Under the pieces are notes generated by a model. The model had not been told where the DNA came from and did not search any database. It saw only the letters and a list, made by a program, of their open reading frames with translations. Positions 44,896-52,896 of a stretch of DNA of 64,000 nucleotides are shown piece after piece. Origin of the DNA: Oligoflexales bacterium (GTDB lineage: Bacteria; Bdellovibrionota_B; Oligoflexia; Oligoflexales; RGVZ01); contig CANLUT010000001.1 in the NCBI GenBank assembly GCA_947494335.1, positions 868,001 to 932,000 of the forward strand. Direction: 5' to 3'. Both the position numbers and the translations under genes were made by a program. Positions within the stretch are counted from its first letter, which is position 1, and the number at the start of each line of letters is the position of its first letter.

Positions 44896-46414
44896 GTTCG
44901 TCGTCCTTTCTCGTGTCGATCACCATTAAACAAATATCATCACTCGCTGAAGCTCCCGACATGTGTATTTGCAGCCTTTGCAGTATTCGGTCTAGGAGCA
45001 CGGATGGGGGATATCTACGATCGAGTGTGCGCAACATTTTGATAAAATCACGTTGGAACGTGGTGTTGGTTTTATTTCTAGCCTCGCTCAGGCCGTCGCT
45101 GAATAGGCAAATAATATCGTCATCGCCTAAGCGATGCGCTGTATCTTTATAGGGCGGTGGCGCAGTGGCCTTTGTCAGGAACTCAAAGCCAAGTGGCGAT
45201 TGAGCTGGTGCTGCGAGTGGAGATACAATCATTTTTTCTGAATCGGTCTTTAAAATGAGCGGTAGAGGGTGACCAGCACTCGATATCAAAACTTTTCGGG
45301 AGGCCACATCAATCTTTATAATGGATACGGTCATGGCCAGCTGACATTCATGTAAGATGGTGACCAGGGCGCTACGTAATATATTGAGAACGGTTGCAGG
45401 CGTGAATGACTTACTATTCTGTTGAATCAGTGGAGTTAAGGTTTGGATCGCGCCAAACGCTGCCATAGTGACGAGACCTTGGGGGATGCCATGACCTGTG
45501 ACGTCACCAACCATCGCATAGATGGTACGGCCCTTATCACACTCAAAAACGGTAAGCCAATCACCAGAGAGGTTTGACATGGGCTGATAGTATTGTGCTA
45601 CCCGTCGCGCAGTGTTAAAGCCCCTTGTAGCATTCATCGATCTCTGGAGGGTCTCGGCGATGCCCAGCTCAGTTTTCAGAATGGTGGCAGCTTGCATGGT
45701 TTCGATAATTTGCCTCTCTCTGGAGGCAATTTTTTCAGCCATATAATTCACTTCATCAGTAATTTTAAGAAGCTCACGCTGAGGGACCTGCGGGAGTTTC
45801 TCTTTATATTGGCCACTGGCAATATTTTGAATGCCTTTGATCAGCTTATTGATCGGCAAGACGAGAAAGCGTTCAACAAGCGGGACAACGAGAAAGAAGA
45901 CAACGATGACAATCGAAATGACCGTTAGCAAAATTGTGATTAAGAAATTTCGTAAGGCGGTTGCGTAGAGTGAAGCGGTCGATGCGCCAACGGAAACAAC
46001 GCCAATTTTTTTACCCTTATAAATAATATCCTTTGACGAACGTATATCAACCGATCGCCCAGACTTTTTGAATTCCGTGATGAGGCTACCAGCATCGTCG
46101 AAAACCTTGACGCTTGAAATTCCGTTGTCCAAGCCGTGGGTTCCGGCAAGAGCTTTGATTTCGGTTTCGTTGTATGTCCAAACCGGAAGAGCAAGTAGGT
46201 TAGCCAGATTATTTGCACTACTGATCACGCTACTTCTTAACTCTGACCGGTCGGATCGAGTTTGGTAGATGAATGAGATAAGGCCTGCTATGAGAAGGGA
46301 TGCTGAAAGTGCGATAACAAGTCGAGACGCCAGATCGCGCGCAATGGTGCGCTGCTGGTACATCAATGGCAACCGTGCGGAGCTGCGTAAAAAATTTGCG
46401 AACATTTTGTTCAA
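44879..46414 (-). CDS. Transmembrane sensor with HAMP and SpoIIE-type PP2C phosphatase domain
   Basis: Residues 27-52 and 158-182 are membrane helices flanking a periplasmic region of about 105 residues. A HAMP segment follows (LPINKLIKGIQNIASGQYKE), then the SpoIIE/PP2C domain from about 265 with SGDWLTVFE, VGDVTGHGIPQG, SSAGHPLPLIL, CLFSDGLSEA and ASDDICLMV, retaining the metal aspartates. It should dephosphorylate an anti-sigma-factor antagonist or similar. It is upstream of, and overlaps, the binding-protein gene, which may report ligand to its periplasmic domain. Confidence 0.87.
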   Translation of the reverse strand: MNKMFANFLRSSARLPLMYQQRTIARDLASRLVIALSASLLIAGLISFIYQTRSDRSELRSSVISSANNLANLLALPVWTYNETEIKALAGTHGLDNGISSVKVFDDAGSLITEFKKSGRSVDIRSSKDIIYKGKKIGVVSVGASTASLYATALRNFLITILLTVISIVIVVFFLVVPLVERFLVLPINKLIKGIQNIASGQYKEKLPQVPQRELLKITDEVNYMAEKIASRERQIIETMQAATILKTELGIAETLQRSMNATRGFNTARRVAQYYQPMSNLSGDWLTVFECDKGRTIYAMVGDVTGHGIPQGLVTMAAFGAIQTLTPLIQQNSKSFTPATVLNILRSALVTILHECQLAMTVSIIKIDVASRKVLISSAGHPLPLILKTDSEKMIVSPLAAPAQSPLGFEFLTKATAPPPYKDTAHRLGDDDIICLFSDGLSEARNKTNTTFQRDFIKMLRTLDRRYPPSVLLDRILQRLQIHMSGASASDDICLMVIDTRKDDEHEAVA

Positions 46415-46664
46415 AATTTTTTAATCCTTGGGGGTATAAAAATATCAATACAACATAGCTCAGGGAAGCTATCGGAAATATTCTGTAAATGTTCACGCAT
46501 TGAGATTGAAAAAAGTACAAAAAAAACCTAGTCAGGCAATGGGATCAGAGGGTTTTCTGCGTGTATAGACTTTGCCTGCCAAGGTTTACGCTGGTTGGAT
46601 GCTAGACTATAGTTGTGTTTCCGTGACGTAACATCTTGTATTTCGTTGCCGAGGGAATGATTTT

Positions 46665-47804
46665 GTGAGTTTCTTTCGAAAGTTATTTCGTATAACGGCT
46701 AATCATTATGAGCTCAAAGCTTTGGTTAGCTCGCGTATTTTGGAATCCGTCGACAGATTTAAGGGTGGATACCACGTTTTCTGTGATTTGGATAAAACCT
46801 ATCTTGAAACCGAATTTGAATCTTGGATAAAGATGGCTAAAATTCCTTTCGAAAGTCCCCATGACAAAATCACAGTGCCAGGGGCTAGTGAGGTTTTAGA
46901 ATTAATTCGTTGGGGTGGCGACCCAAGGTCTTGCGTTGCACCAAGGTCTGCGATTCATTTCGTCAGTTCGTCGCCGCCGCAGCTAAGAATCGCTCTGGAT
47001 GGAAAGTTGACGCTTGATAATCTTGAGTGGTCGTCTGACACGTTCAAAAACCAGACGTATAACTTACGGATGGCCCGCATCGATTTGTTGCGGCATCACA
47101 TTGCCTACAAAACAAAAGCTTTGCTTGATATCGCTGCCAGATTGCCGGCCGAGAGTCGGCTATTGATGTTTGGGGATAACGCGGAGTTTGACGCCTTTAT
47201 TTACACAGGTGTTAAATTATTCCTTGAACGACGAATTGATAAGTCTGGTCTCAAGGATTGGTTACGTGGCGCCAAAGTTGAAGATGCAGTCATTGCACAA
47301 GTTGTGAGAGATGATTTGACTTTGCCTGCTGATCTTTCTGTCGCTGCCATTTACATTCGAAATGTGCCTGGCTACTCGTCCACAGCCATTTCTAGATTCG
47401 ATGGAACTTGGTACCAATTTGATAGCTGGCTACAAGTGGCTTGGTCCCTTATGGGTCTGGGTGTGATAGATCCTGCAGCTTTACCGTCAATTATTCGAGA
47501 TTTTCACAATTATCACGGATTGCCCATGGCGCATCTGAGGTGGTGTTTGTATCGCGCGTCGTCAGCCAGCGGTTTGGATCCAAAGCTCAAGGAGGCGACA
47601 GAGGCAGCGGTCGAATTTGTTGGGACTATAGGGGCCTCAGGGCCCTCACGGAGGATGTGTAGCTGGGATTTCGACTGTGGGAAAATAAGGTCGATGGATA
47701 TGCTTGGAGGGTTTGATTCCCGGATCGATTCCAGTCAATGGTACCAATCTATCGAAGCCGCGCGAATTGAGCGAAAGCGTGGAAAGTCGCGTTCTTTTAG
47801 ATAG
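46665..47804 (+). CDS. App1/DUF2183-like HAD phosphatase
   Basis: The start is GTG with gaggga upstream. The 379-aa protein contains the HAD-type nucleophile segment VFCDLDKTYLETEFESW (near residue 39) and MFGDNAEFDAFIYTGV (near 168), the pattern of the phosphatidate-phosphatase App1 family. It is cytoplasmic, with no signal peptide. Substrate could be phosphatidic acid or another phosphate ester. The C-terminal 150 residues are not assigned. Confidence 0.7.
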   Translation: MSFFRKLFRITANHYELKALVSSRILESVDRFKGGYHVFCDLDKTYLETEFESWIKMAKIPFESPHDKITVPGASEVLELIRWGGDPRSCVAPRSAIHFVSSSPPQLRIALDGKLTLDNLEWSSDTFKNQTYNLRMARIDLLRHHIAYKTKALLDIAARLPAESRLLMFGDNAEFDAFIYTGVKLFLERRIDKSGLKDWLRGAKVEDAVIAQVVRDDLTLPADLSVAAIYIRNVPGYSSTAISRFDGTWYQFDSWLQVAWSLMGLGVIDPAALPSIIRDFHNYHGLPMAHLRWCLYRASSASGLDPKLKEATEAAVEFVGTIGASGPSRRMCSWDFDCGKIRSMDMLGGFDSRIDSSQWYQSIEAARIERKRGKSRSFR

Positions 47805-47816
47805 CGCTCATCAATA

Positions 47817-48749
47817 CTAATTGAATAAACTGTTAAGCAGGGTCACGCTCAGGCTGCTTGTGAATCCTGATTGAGCTAAAACCGCTGTTCCCGCTTGCAT
47901 CAGCACTCGGCTAGATGCCAGTCTTGCGACCTCGCTGGCATAGTCTGTATCGGCAATGGTACTTCGCGCTGCAGAAAGGTTCTCTGAAAGAACGTCTGTA
48001 TAGTCCAACGCTCGTTGCATTCTCGCTTGCATTCCCCCATAGACAGCCCGCATGGTCGAAAGGGTGCCGAGGGCCTGGTCGTATGCAGTTGCAAAATTTT
48101 CATCAGTGGCTGCCATCAGGTCTTTGGCATCATTTACAGAAATGCCTTCTTCCATCGACTGACCTGAAAGAAAGTCAGCAGCGCTTTGCAATCCTAATCC
48201 GTTCGGCGTCGCGACCACGTCGCGTAGGCCCTCGAATACGATTGTGTTGATGTCGTCTTCATTGTTGGATGAGTCATCCAGAACTGGGTCACCAACTCTG
48301 AATATAAGCCGTTCTGGCGCATCCTCCGAGTCCCCGTTGAGAATCGGTACGCCGTTAAAAACAGTTGTTTCGGCAACTCGCTGGATTTCGTCATGTAAGG
48401 CCTGATACTCGATAAATAAGAAGTTTCTCTCGTGATCATTTATAGTCGTGTTGGTTGCGGCGACGTTGATCTCCTTCATCCGCATGATCATGTCATTGAT
48501 TTGCTGCATGCTGGAGTCTGCCGTCTGGAGAAGCGAAACTGCATCATTGATGTTGCGCTTCGCAGCTGATAACCCGCGAATCTTTTGCGAAAGTCCCTCG
48601 GCTAGCGCGCGTTCAGATGGCCTAGGGTCAAGTCGTGTGAAAACCGAGCCGCTGGACAGTTTTTCCATGGCGTCAGAGTTTTCGCGAGAGCTGCGTTCTA
48701 AGGCTTTCTCTAATCGTTGCTGTAATGATTTGTCACCAATAGATACCAC
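47817..48749 (-). CDS. Divergent flagellin
   Basis: The start is GTG with agaggg eight bases upstream. The conserved flagellin ends are present: an N-terminal MEKLSSGSVFTRLDPRPSER, then IRGLSAAKRNINDAVSLLQT, and the C-terminal ADTDYASEVARLASSRVLMQ, ending in VTLLNSLFN. The usual DDAAGLAI segment reads DPRPSERALAEG, so it is a divergent or minor flagellin. It assembles in the extracellular filament. It lies 13 bp after the MCP gene, so it is probably transcribed with it. Confidence 0.85.
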   Translation of the reverse strand: MVSIGDKSLQQRLEKALERSSRENSDAMEKLSSGSVFTRLDPRPSERALAEGLSQKIRGLSAAKRNINDAVSLLQTADSSMQQINDMIMRMKEINVAATNTTINDHERNFLFIEYQALHDEIQRVAETTVFNGVPILNGDSEDAPERLIFRVGDPVLDDSSNNEDDINTIVFEGLRDVVATPNGLGLQSAADFLSGQSMEEGISVNDAKDLMAATDENFATAYDQALGTLSTMRAVYGGMQARMQRALDYTDVLSENLSAARSTIADTDYASEVARLASSRVLMQAGTAVLAQSGFTSSLSVTLLNSLFN

Positions 48750-48762
48750 GTTGTAGCCCTCT

Positions 48763-50556
48763 TCAGCTTGCCTGTTTTATGATGATATCAAAATTATTCG
48801 ATGGTTTTACGCTCTTGATTCCATACTCAGATAATGTTTCTGCAGATAATTTTAGCTCCCGTGCAGCGCGAAGGATTGAATCGTTATCGTTGTCCTCGTC
48901 AAAAGAATGCAGTACGTGCGTGTCTTCCCTTTCTGGTGGCCGATTCTTGAAGCTGGAATAAATATTTTGTGCTGCCTTAGCAGTGTTCATTGCGTTAAGC
49001 TTTGATGGTTCAAGTGTTGCTTTTAGCTTATCAATGCCGATGGATTGCTGTTGGAGTGAGCGGTGTAGGCGATCAGCATGAACGGTAATGTCTGTAAACT
49101 TGTCGAGTAATGGAAGATCTAGCTGCACGAAGGAACTGAGTCGGCTAGAGATGTCTGTGGCTAATTTAAGTGCGCTAGATGAGTTGCTTCGTGAGGAGTT
49201 TAGACCCTCTTCGAGGGATGAGCAAATGTTGGTCAACTTGTTCGTCACCTGAGACGAGGCATCAGTCTGGTTGTGAAGAGCTGTAAAGTTAGCTGCTAAA
49301 TTATTGATGTTATCGCCAGCGGTTTCCACTGAGTTCGCGGCTAGGTTCAGCTGTGTCTCGACTTGGTGTGCGCCGGTCTGGATTGCAATTAGAAGTTCGG
49401 CGATGTTTCTTGTCGCATGGGATGATTTCAAGGCTAATTTGCGTATTTCTTCGGCTACAATGGCGAATCCTTGTCCTTCGTCTCCAGCACGTGACGCCTC
49501 GATTGATGCATTGATTGCAAGAAGATTTGTTTGCTCAGTGATGTCGTCTATGGTTTCTATGACCATTTCAACGTCCTTGGCACGCTGCGAGAGCGAGGCG
49601 ATTGGGATAACGGTATCCTTCATCTCGGTTCGGCATGATTCTAGTTTGTTCTGTGCTTCTCGGAACTGGCTTTGAAACATATGTAGCCTGCTTGAGTGCT
49701 CCACGAGATTGGTTTTGAATTTTAAGACTCCTTCACTTAACGCATCGCTGGATTTAAGACTGTCATTTGTTGTCTCGGAAAATTGGGTTACTCGTTTGAC
49801 CAAGTCTTGGGAATGACTGCCTAGATCTGCGAGGCTAAATTTTACTGTTCGCAATTGATTGGTGAGCAGGTGCAGTTCAATCTTTGTTTGCTGGCTTGAT
49901 TGGCCCTCCCGCGTAAGATTCGTGGAAAGCTCGTCCAGCATGTTTTGAGCCTCTGCAATGCTCTCGGTCAAGTCTTGAGCTGATGTAAAAATGAGATGCG
50001 TCTGCGCCTCAAGAGAAGAGTCTTCTCCTATTACGTCTTTGCTTTTTGGATGATAGCGATCATTCTCATGGTGTGCCGATTTAAGTCGCTGTATTTTCTC
50101 CAAGTGGCTGGCCGCTCTATGAATTTCATCGATGAGCTCTTTTGCTATTGGGTCAAGCTTTGTCGGGACGTCTTCCGGGGAGCCATTATCGATCTGATCT
50201 AGATCTGATTCTTTGACTCGTGTTGACATATGTCGGCGCAGAGTTACAACCCAGGAAGCGATGACAGCGAAAGTTAGTATCTGAAGAAGTAATGACAGAT
50301 GAAACCAGTCCCGCTTTACCAGTATATGGTTGCCTTGAAGTGACTCGATCTCATCGGCAGTTTTGTAAAGACTGTCGATACCAACCACCTTATATGAGGC
50401 TGGTACTGACTTTAGGCGTTCTTCCAGATTTTTTAATTCCTGTGTCGCGTTCATGGCTGATTTGCTTCTGCTTATAACATCAATGTTGATCCACATTGCT
50501 GCTGCCGTGATCAAAACACTTAGAATAATGAGAAGATGGTGTCGCAAATCTTTCAT
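48763..50556 (-). CDS. Methyl-accepting chemotaxis protein
   Basis: I chose the start at 50556 ([10 protein letters not shown]), with agagga six bases upstream. Two helices (about residues 6-28 and 85-105) enclose a short periplasmic loop of about 60 residues, too small for a large ligand domain. A clear HAMP is not seen. The cytoplasmic coiled-coil contains the invariant tip [20 protein letters not shown] near residue 340. No C-terminal CheR-binding pentapeptide is visible. It signals to CheA/CheW and shares an operon with a flagellin gene. Confidence 0.88.
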   Translation of the reverse strand: MKDLRHHLLIILSVLITAAAMWINIDVISRSKSAMNATQELKNLEERLKSVPASYKVVGIDSLYKTADEIESLQGNHILVKRDWFHLSLLLQILTFAVIASWVVTLRRHMSTRVKESDLDQIDNGSPEDVPTKLDPIAKELIDEIHRAASHLEKIQRLKSAHHENDRYHPKSKDVIGEDSSLEAQTHLIFTSAQDLTESIAEAQNMLDELSTNLTREGQSSQQTKIELHLLTNQLRTVKFSLADLGSHSQDLVKRVTQFSETTNDSLKSSDALSEGVLKFKTNLVEHSSRLHMFQSQFREAQNKLESCRTEMKDTVIPIASLSQRAKDVEMVIETIDDITEQTNLLAINASIEASRAGDEGQGFAIVAEEIRKLALKSSHATRNIAELLIAIQTGAHQVETQLNLAANSVETAGDNINNLAANFTALHNQTDASSQVTNKLTNICSSLEEGLNSSRSNSSSALKLATDISSRLSSFVQLDLPLLDKFTDITVHADRLHRSLQQQSIGIDKLKATLEPSKLNAMNTAKAAQNIYSSFKNRPPEREDTHVLHSFDEDNDNDSILRAARELKLSAETLSEYGIKSVKPSNNFDIIIKQAS

Positions 50557-50623
50557 ATTGGTCCTCTGAATGGCTGCATTCCGATTAAGGATTTTCCATT
50601 TTTCGCCACATCTGGTGAGGGAG

Positions 50624-50651
50624 GAATCGGAAGGGCGTGATGAAAAGTTTA
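50624..50651 (-). promoter_or_regulatory. Candidate sigma-28 (FliA-type) promoter for the MCP-flagellin operon
   Basis: On the minus strand taaacttt, 12 bases, then tccgattc compares with the flagellar consensus taaagttt-N11-gccgataa. It lies about 70 bp upstream of the MCP start. The match is partial and the site is inferred. Confidence 0.35.
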
Positions 50652-50756
50652 GATTCAGTGCGTCAACGTCGGTGCTTCTAGTTTGTAATCCTCTGAAATC
50701 TAGATTTGATTTCCCGTTTGTTGTGGTTAGCTCAATAACAATGAGCTTTTGGGAAA

Positions 50757-50790
50757 TAAAAACCCCCGCGGCCTTTGCCACGAGGGTTTT
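50757..50790 (-). terminator. Minus-strand intrinsic terminator with no annotated gene feeding it
   Basis: The minus-strand RNA forms a 14-bp stem aaaaccctcgtggc/gccgcgggggtttt with aaag loop, then a U-run. The two non-Watson-Crick positions are G-U in this strand but A-C mismatches in the other, so it works on minus-strand transcripts. It sits 200 bp upstream of the MCP start. Confidence 0.85.
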
Positions 50791-51090
50791 GTTAGGAGGT
50801 GCATACGTCAGCCGGAACAAGGAATAGTTGCAGCGACGGTCATGCAAAATTGTATAGGTTCCAAACGCGAGTGGTTAAAAAATAAACACCTGCGCGCTAT
50901 ATAGTACAAAGGGCAAACAGCGGTGTCCGCTAATTTTTTGTTAAGATTGAACCGATTTGGGTCTAAATACCCGTAAGAACAGACTAGTTTATGGTTATTT
51001 TTTTGGCGACTCTTGCCTTTGAATAGGCTAATACAGGGCGCTGTGCGAGGCACAATTTAAACTTTTTGGGCGTCGGGAGAGCTCTTAACC
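50791..51090 (-). ncRNA. Candidate short transcript (ncRNA or leader peptide) ending at 50757
   Basis: The terminator at 50757-50790 needs a transcript that begins in this 300-bp gap, which is otherwise the hflX leader on the plus strand. On the minus strand it contains an 11-codon frame [11 protein letters not shown] (50808-50843) that ends just before the terminator, preceded by cctataca, a possible -10 box. A longer frame open to 51053 looks less protein-like. Whether the product is an RNA or a short peptide is not decidable here. Confidence 0.35.
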
Positions 51091-52461
51091 ATGAAGAAAA
51101 ATGCCCAAGCAAAACGCCCAACGGCGGTGTTAGTGGCTGTTCAGCTACCTGACGTCAGTGATCATACCGTCCAGGAGTCGACTGCGGAGTTAAAGCGACT
51201 AGTGGAGACTTTGGGCTTTGATGTTGTTGCTCGCGTTATTCAAAAACGCAAGTCTGTCGCCGGTGCCACGATCATTGGAGAAGGAAAGCTTCTGGAAATT
51301 GCCAAACTGACCGGCGGTGATGGCATTGTTAAGGGTTTTTCAAAACACACGAGTGCCATTGGGGTCAACGAAGATGTCGACTGGACTGAGGATGATGAGC
51401 CGATTCAGTCAGATCGCACTGATTTGAATACGAAGGCATCTTTGGTTGTGTTTGATCATGAGTTAACCCCCACTCAGGCAAAAAACTTGGAGGAGGCGCT
51501 GGGCGTCCAGATTATGGATAGAACTGGCGTGATTGTAGAGATTTTTCATAGGCATGCAAAAACTCCAGCCGCTAAGGCACAAGTTGAAATTGCGAGGCTG
51601 ACATACATGACGCCACGAATACGAGCTTCTACAGGAGGCGACCGGCAAGGTGGCGGAATCGGTGCAAAAGGAGCCGGAGAGACACAGCATGAGTTGGACA
51701 GACGGCGAATCAGAGATCGAATTGCCGAGTTGAAGCAGGAACTCGAGTTAATTCACCGAGAAGAGGCTCTACGGCGTGAGCGTCGTAGGTCCCATATGAA
51801 GGTTGCCCTGGTTGGGTATACAAATGCAGGCAAATCCTCGCTCATGAGGTCGCTAACAGGTAGCCAAGTTCTCGTTGCAGATAAGTTATTCGCTACACTT
51901 GATACCACAGTACGGTCGATTTACCCCGAGACCAAGCCAAAAATTCTGATTACGGACACAGTCGGGTTTATTAATAAGCTCCCTCATGATCTTGTTGCAT
52001 CATTTCGATCAACACTTGATGAGGCCATGGACGCCACGCTTTTACTCTTAATCGCTGATGCGTCAGATCCTTCTGTGAGATCGCAAATAGATACCACGCG
52101 AAGGGTTTTAACGGAGATCGATGCAGCCGATCACGATTTAATTCTTGTCTTGAATAAGGTTGATTTGTTGTCCGAGCTTGATAAAGCAATGATGCGCAAA
52201 GAGTTTCCCGATGCCGTTTTCTTATCGACTAGAGATGAGTCCTCCGTTGAAGGATTAAAGAGCATTTGCATATCGTTTTTTGAACGCGCAATGATCGATG
52301 CGACTATTGAAATTCCATATTCAAGCGGTGCAGCCCTTGCGGAGGCCCACAAAAGCCTCAGAGTTCTTGAGGAGAACCATACCGAGTCTGGTATTACTCT
52401 CAAAGTGCGTGGATTTCCGCAGGATGTACAGAGATTGAAAAAGAGCCATGGCATTAAATAA
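51091..52461 (+). CDS. hflX: GTPase HflX
   Basis: This ribosome-associated GTPase splits stalled or hibernating 70S ribosomes. Residues 1-220 form the HflX N-terminal domain, including TGGDRQGGGIGAKGAGETQH. The G domain has GYTNAGKSS (G1), DTVGF (G3) and NKVD (G4). The ribosome site is gggaga. The length of 456 is normal. A small membrane protein gene follows 69 bp downstream on the same strand. Confidence 0.94.
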   Translation: MKKNAQAKRPTAVLVAVQLPDVSDHTVQESTAELKRLVETLGFDVVARVIQKRKSVAGATIIGEGKLLEIAKLTGGDGIVKGFSKHTSAIGVNEDVDWTEDDEPIQSDRTDLNTKASLVVFDHELTPTQAKNLEEALGVQIMDRTGVIVEIFHRHAKTPAAKAQVEIARLTYMTPRIRASTGGDRQGGGIGAKGAGETQHELDRRRIRDRIAELKQELELIHREEALRRERRRSHMKVALVGYTNAGKSSLMRSLTGSQVLVADKLFATLDTTVRSIYPETKPKILITDTVGFINKLPHDLVASFRSTLDEAMDATLLLLIADASDPSVRSQIDTTRRVLTEIDAADHDLILVLNKVDLLSELDKAMMRKEFPDAVFLSTRDESSVEGLKSICISFFERAMIDATIEIPYSSGAALAEAHKSLRVLEENHTESGITLKVRGFPQDVQRLKKSHGIK

Positions 52462-52530
52462 GGTGTGTGGTAGAAGGTTTTAGGTTCGCGGATCGCGAGG
52501 GGTAAACGTTTTCGGTGGGGAGTGGTGAGT

Positions 52531-52896
52531 ATGTGGCCTTATTTGGTCCATTGGTTTATAGCAAGTTTAGCGCTAATTATGACGGCATACTTCGTTCCCG
52601 GCTTTAAAGTACATGGTTTTATATCCGCTTTAATTGCCGCTGCAGTCGTTGGATTTGTGAATATTTTTATTTGGCCAATTCTAGCAATCCTGACGCTGCC
52701 CTTAACTTTGCTGACGTTTGGTCTGTTTCTTTTTGTGGTCAACGGAATATCGCTTAAAATAGCTGCTGCATTGTCCCCTGGTTTTGAAATTAAAGGGCTC
52801 TGGCCGGCAGTGGTTGGGTCCATTGTTTTAACGATTATTGGCTGGCTTATGCGGTATGTTATTTTCACTCATCCCAGCGACGCTGTGATGGGCTGA
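52531..52896 (+). CDS. Phage-holin-4-2-like small membrane protein
   Basis: I chose the ATG at 52531, with gggg eight bases upstream; GTG codons at 52522 and 52525 are alternatives. The 121-residue protein has four membrane helices and the family pattern FVNIFIWPILAILTLPLTLL followed by FLFVVNGISLKIAAAL. Members of this family are widespread in bacterial chromosomes and are not phage holins in function as far as known. Its last 28 bp overlap the 3' end of the opposite ATPase gene. Confidence 0.8.
   Translation: MWPYLVHWFIASLALIMTAYFVPGFKVHGFISALIAAAVVGFVNIFIWPILAILTLPLTLLTFGLFLFVVNGISLKIAAALSPGFEIKGLWPAVVGSIVLTIIGWLMRYVIFTHPSDAVMG

Noticed and set aside
50808-51053. 81-codon minus-strand ORF over the hflX leader
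   Set aside because: It starts with no ribosome site and an amino-acid make-up unlike a real protein; only its last 11 codons are considered.
52531-52896. Prophage holin
   Set aside because: No lysin, capsid or other phage gene is nearby, and this holin-4-2-like family is widespread on chromosomes.
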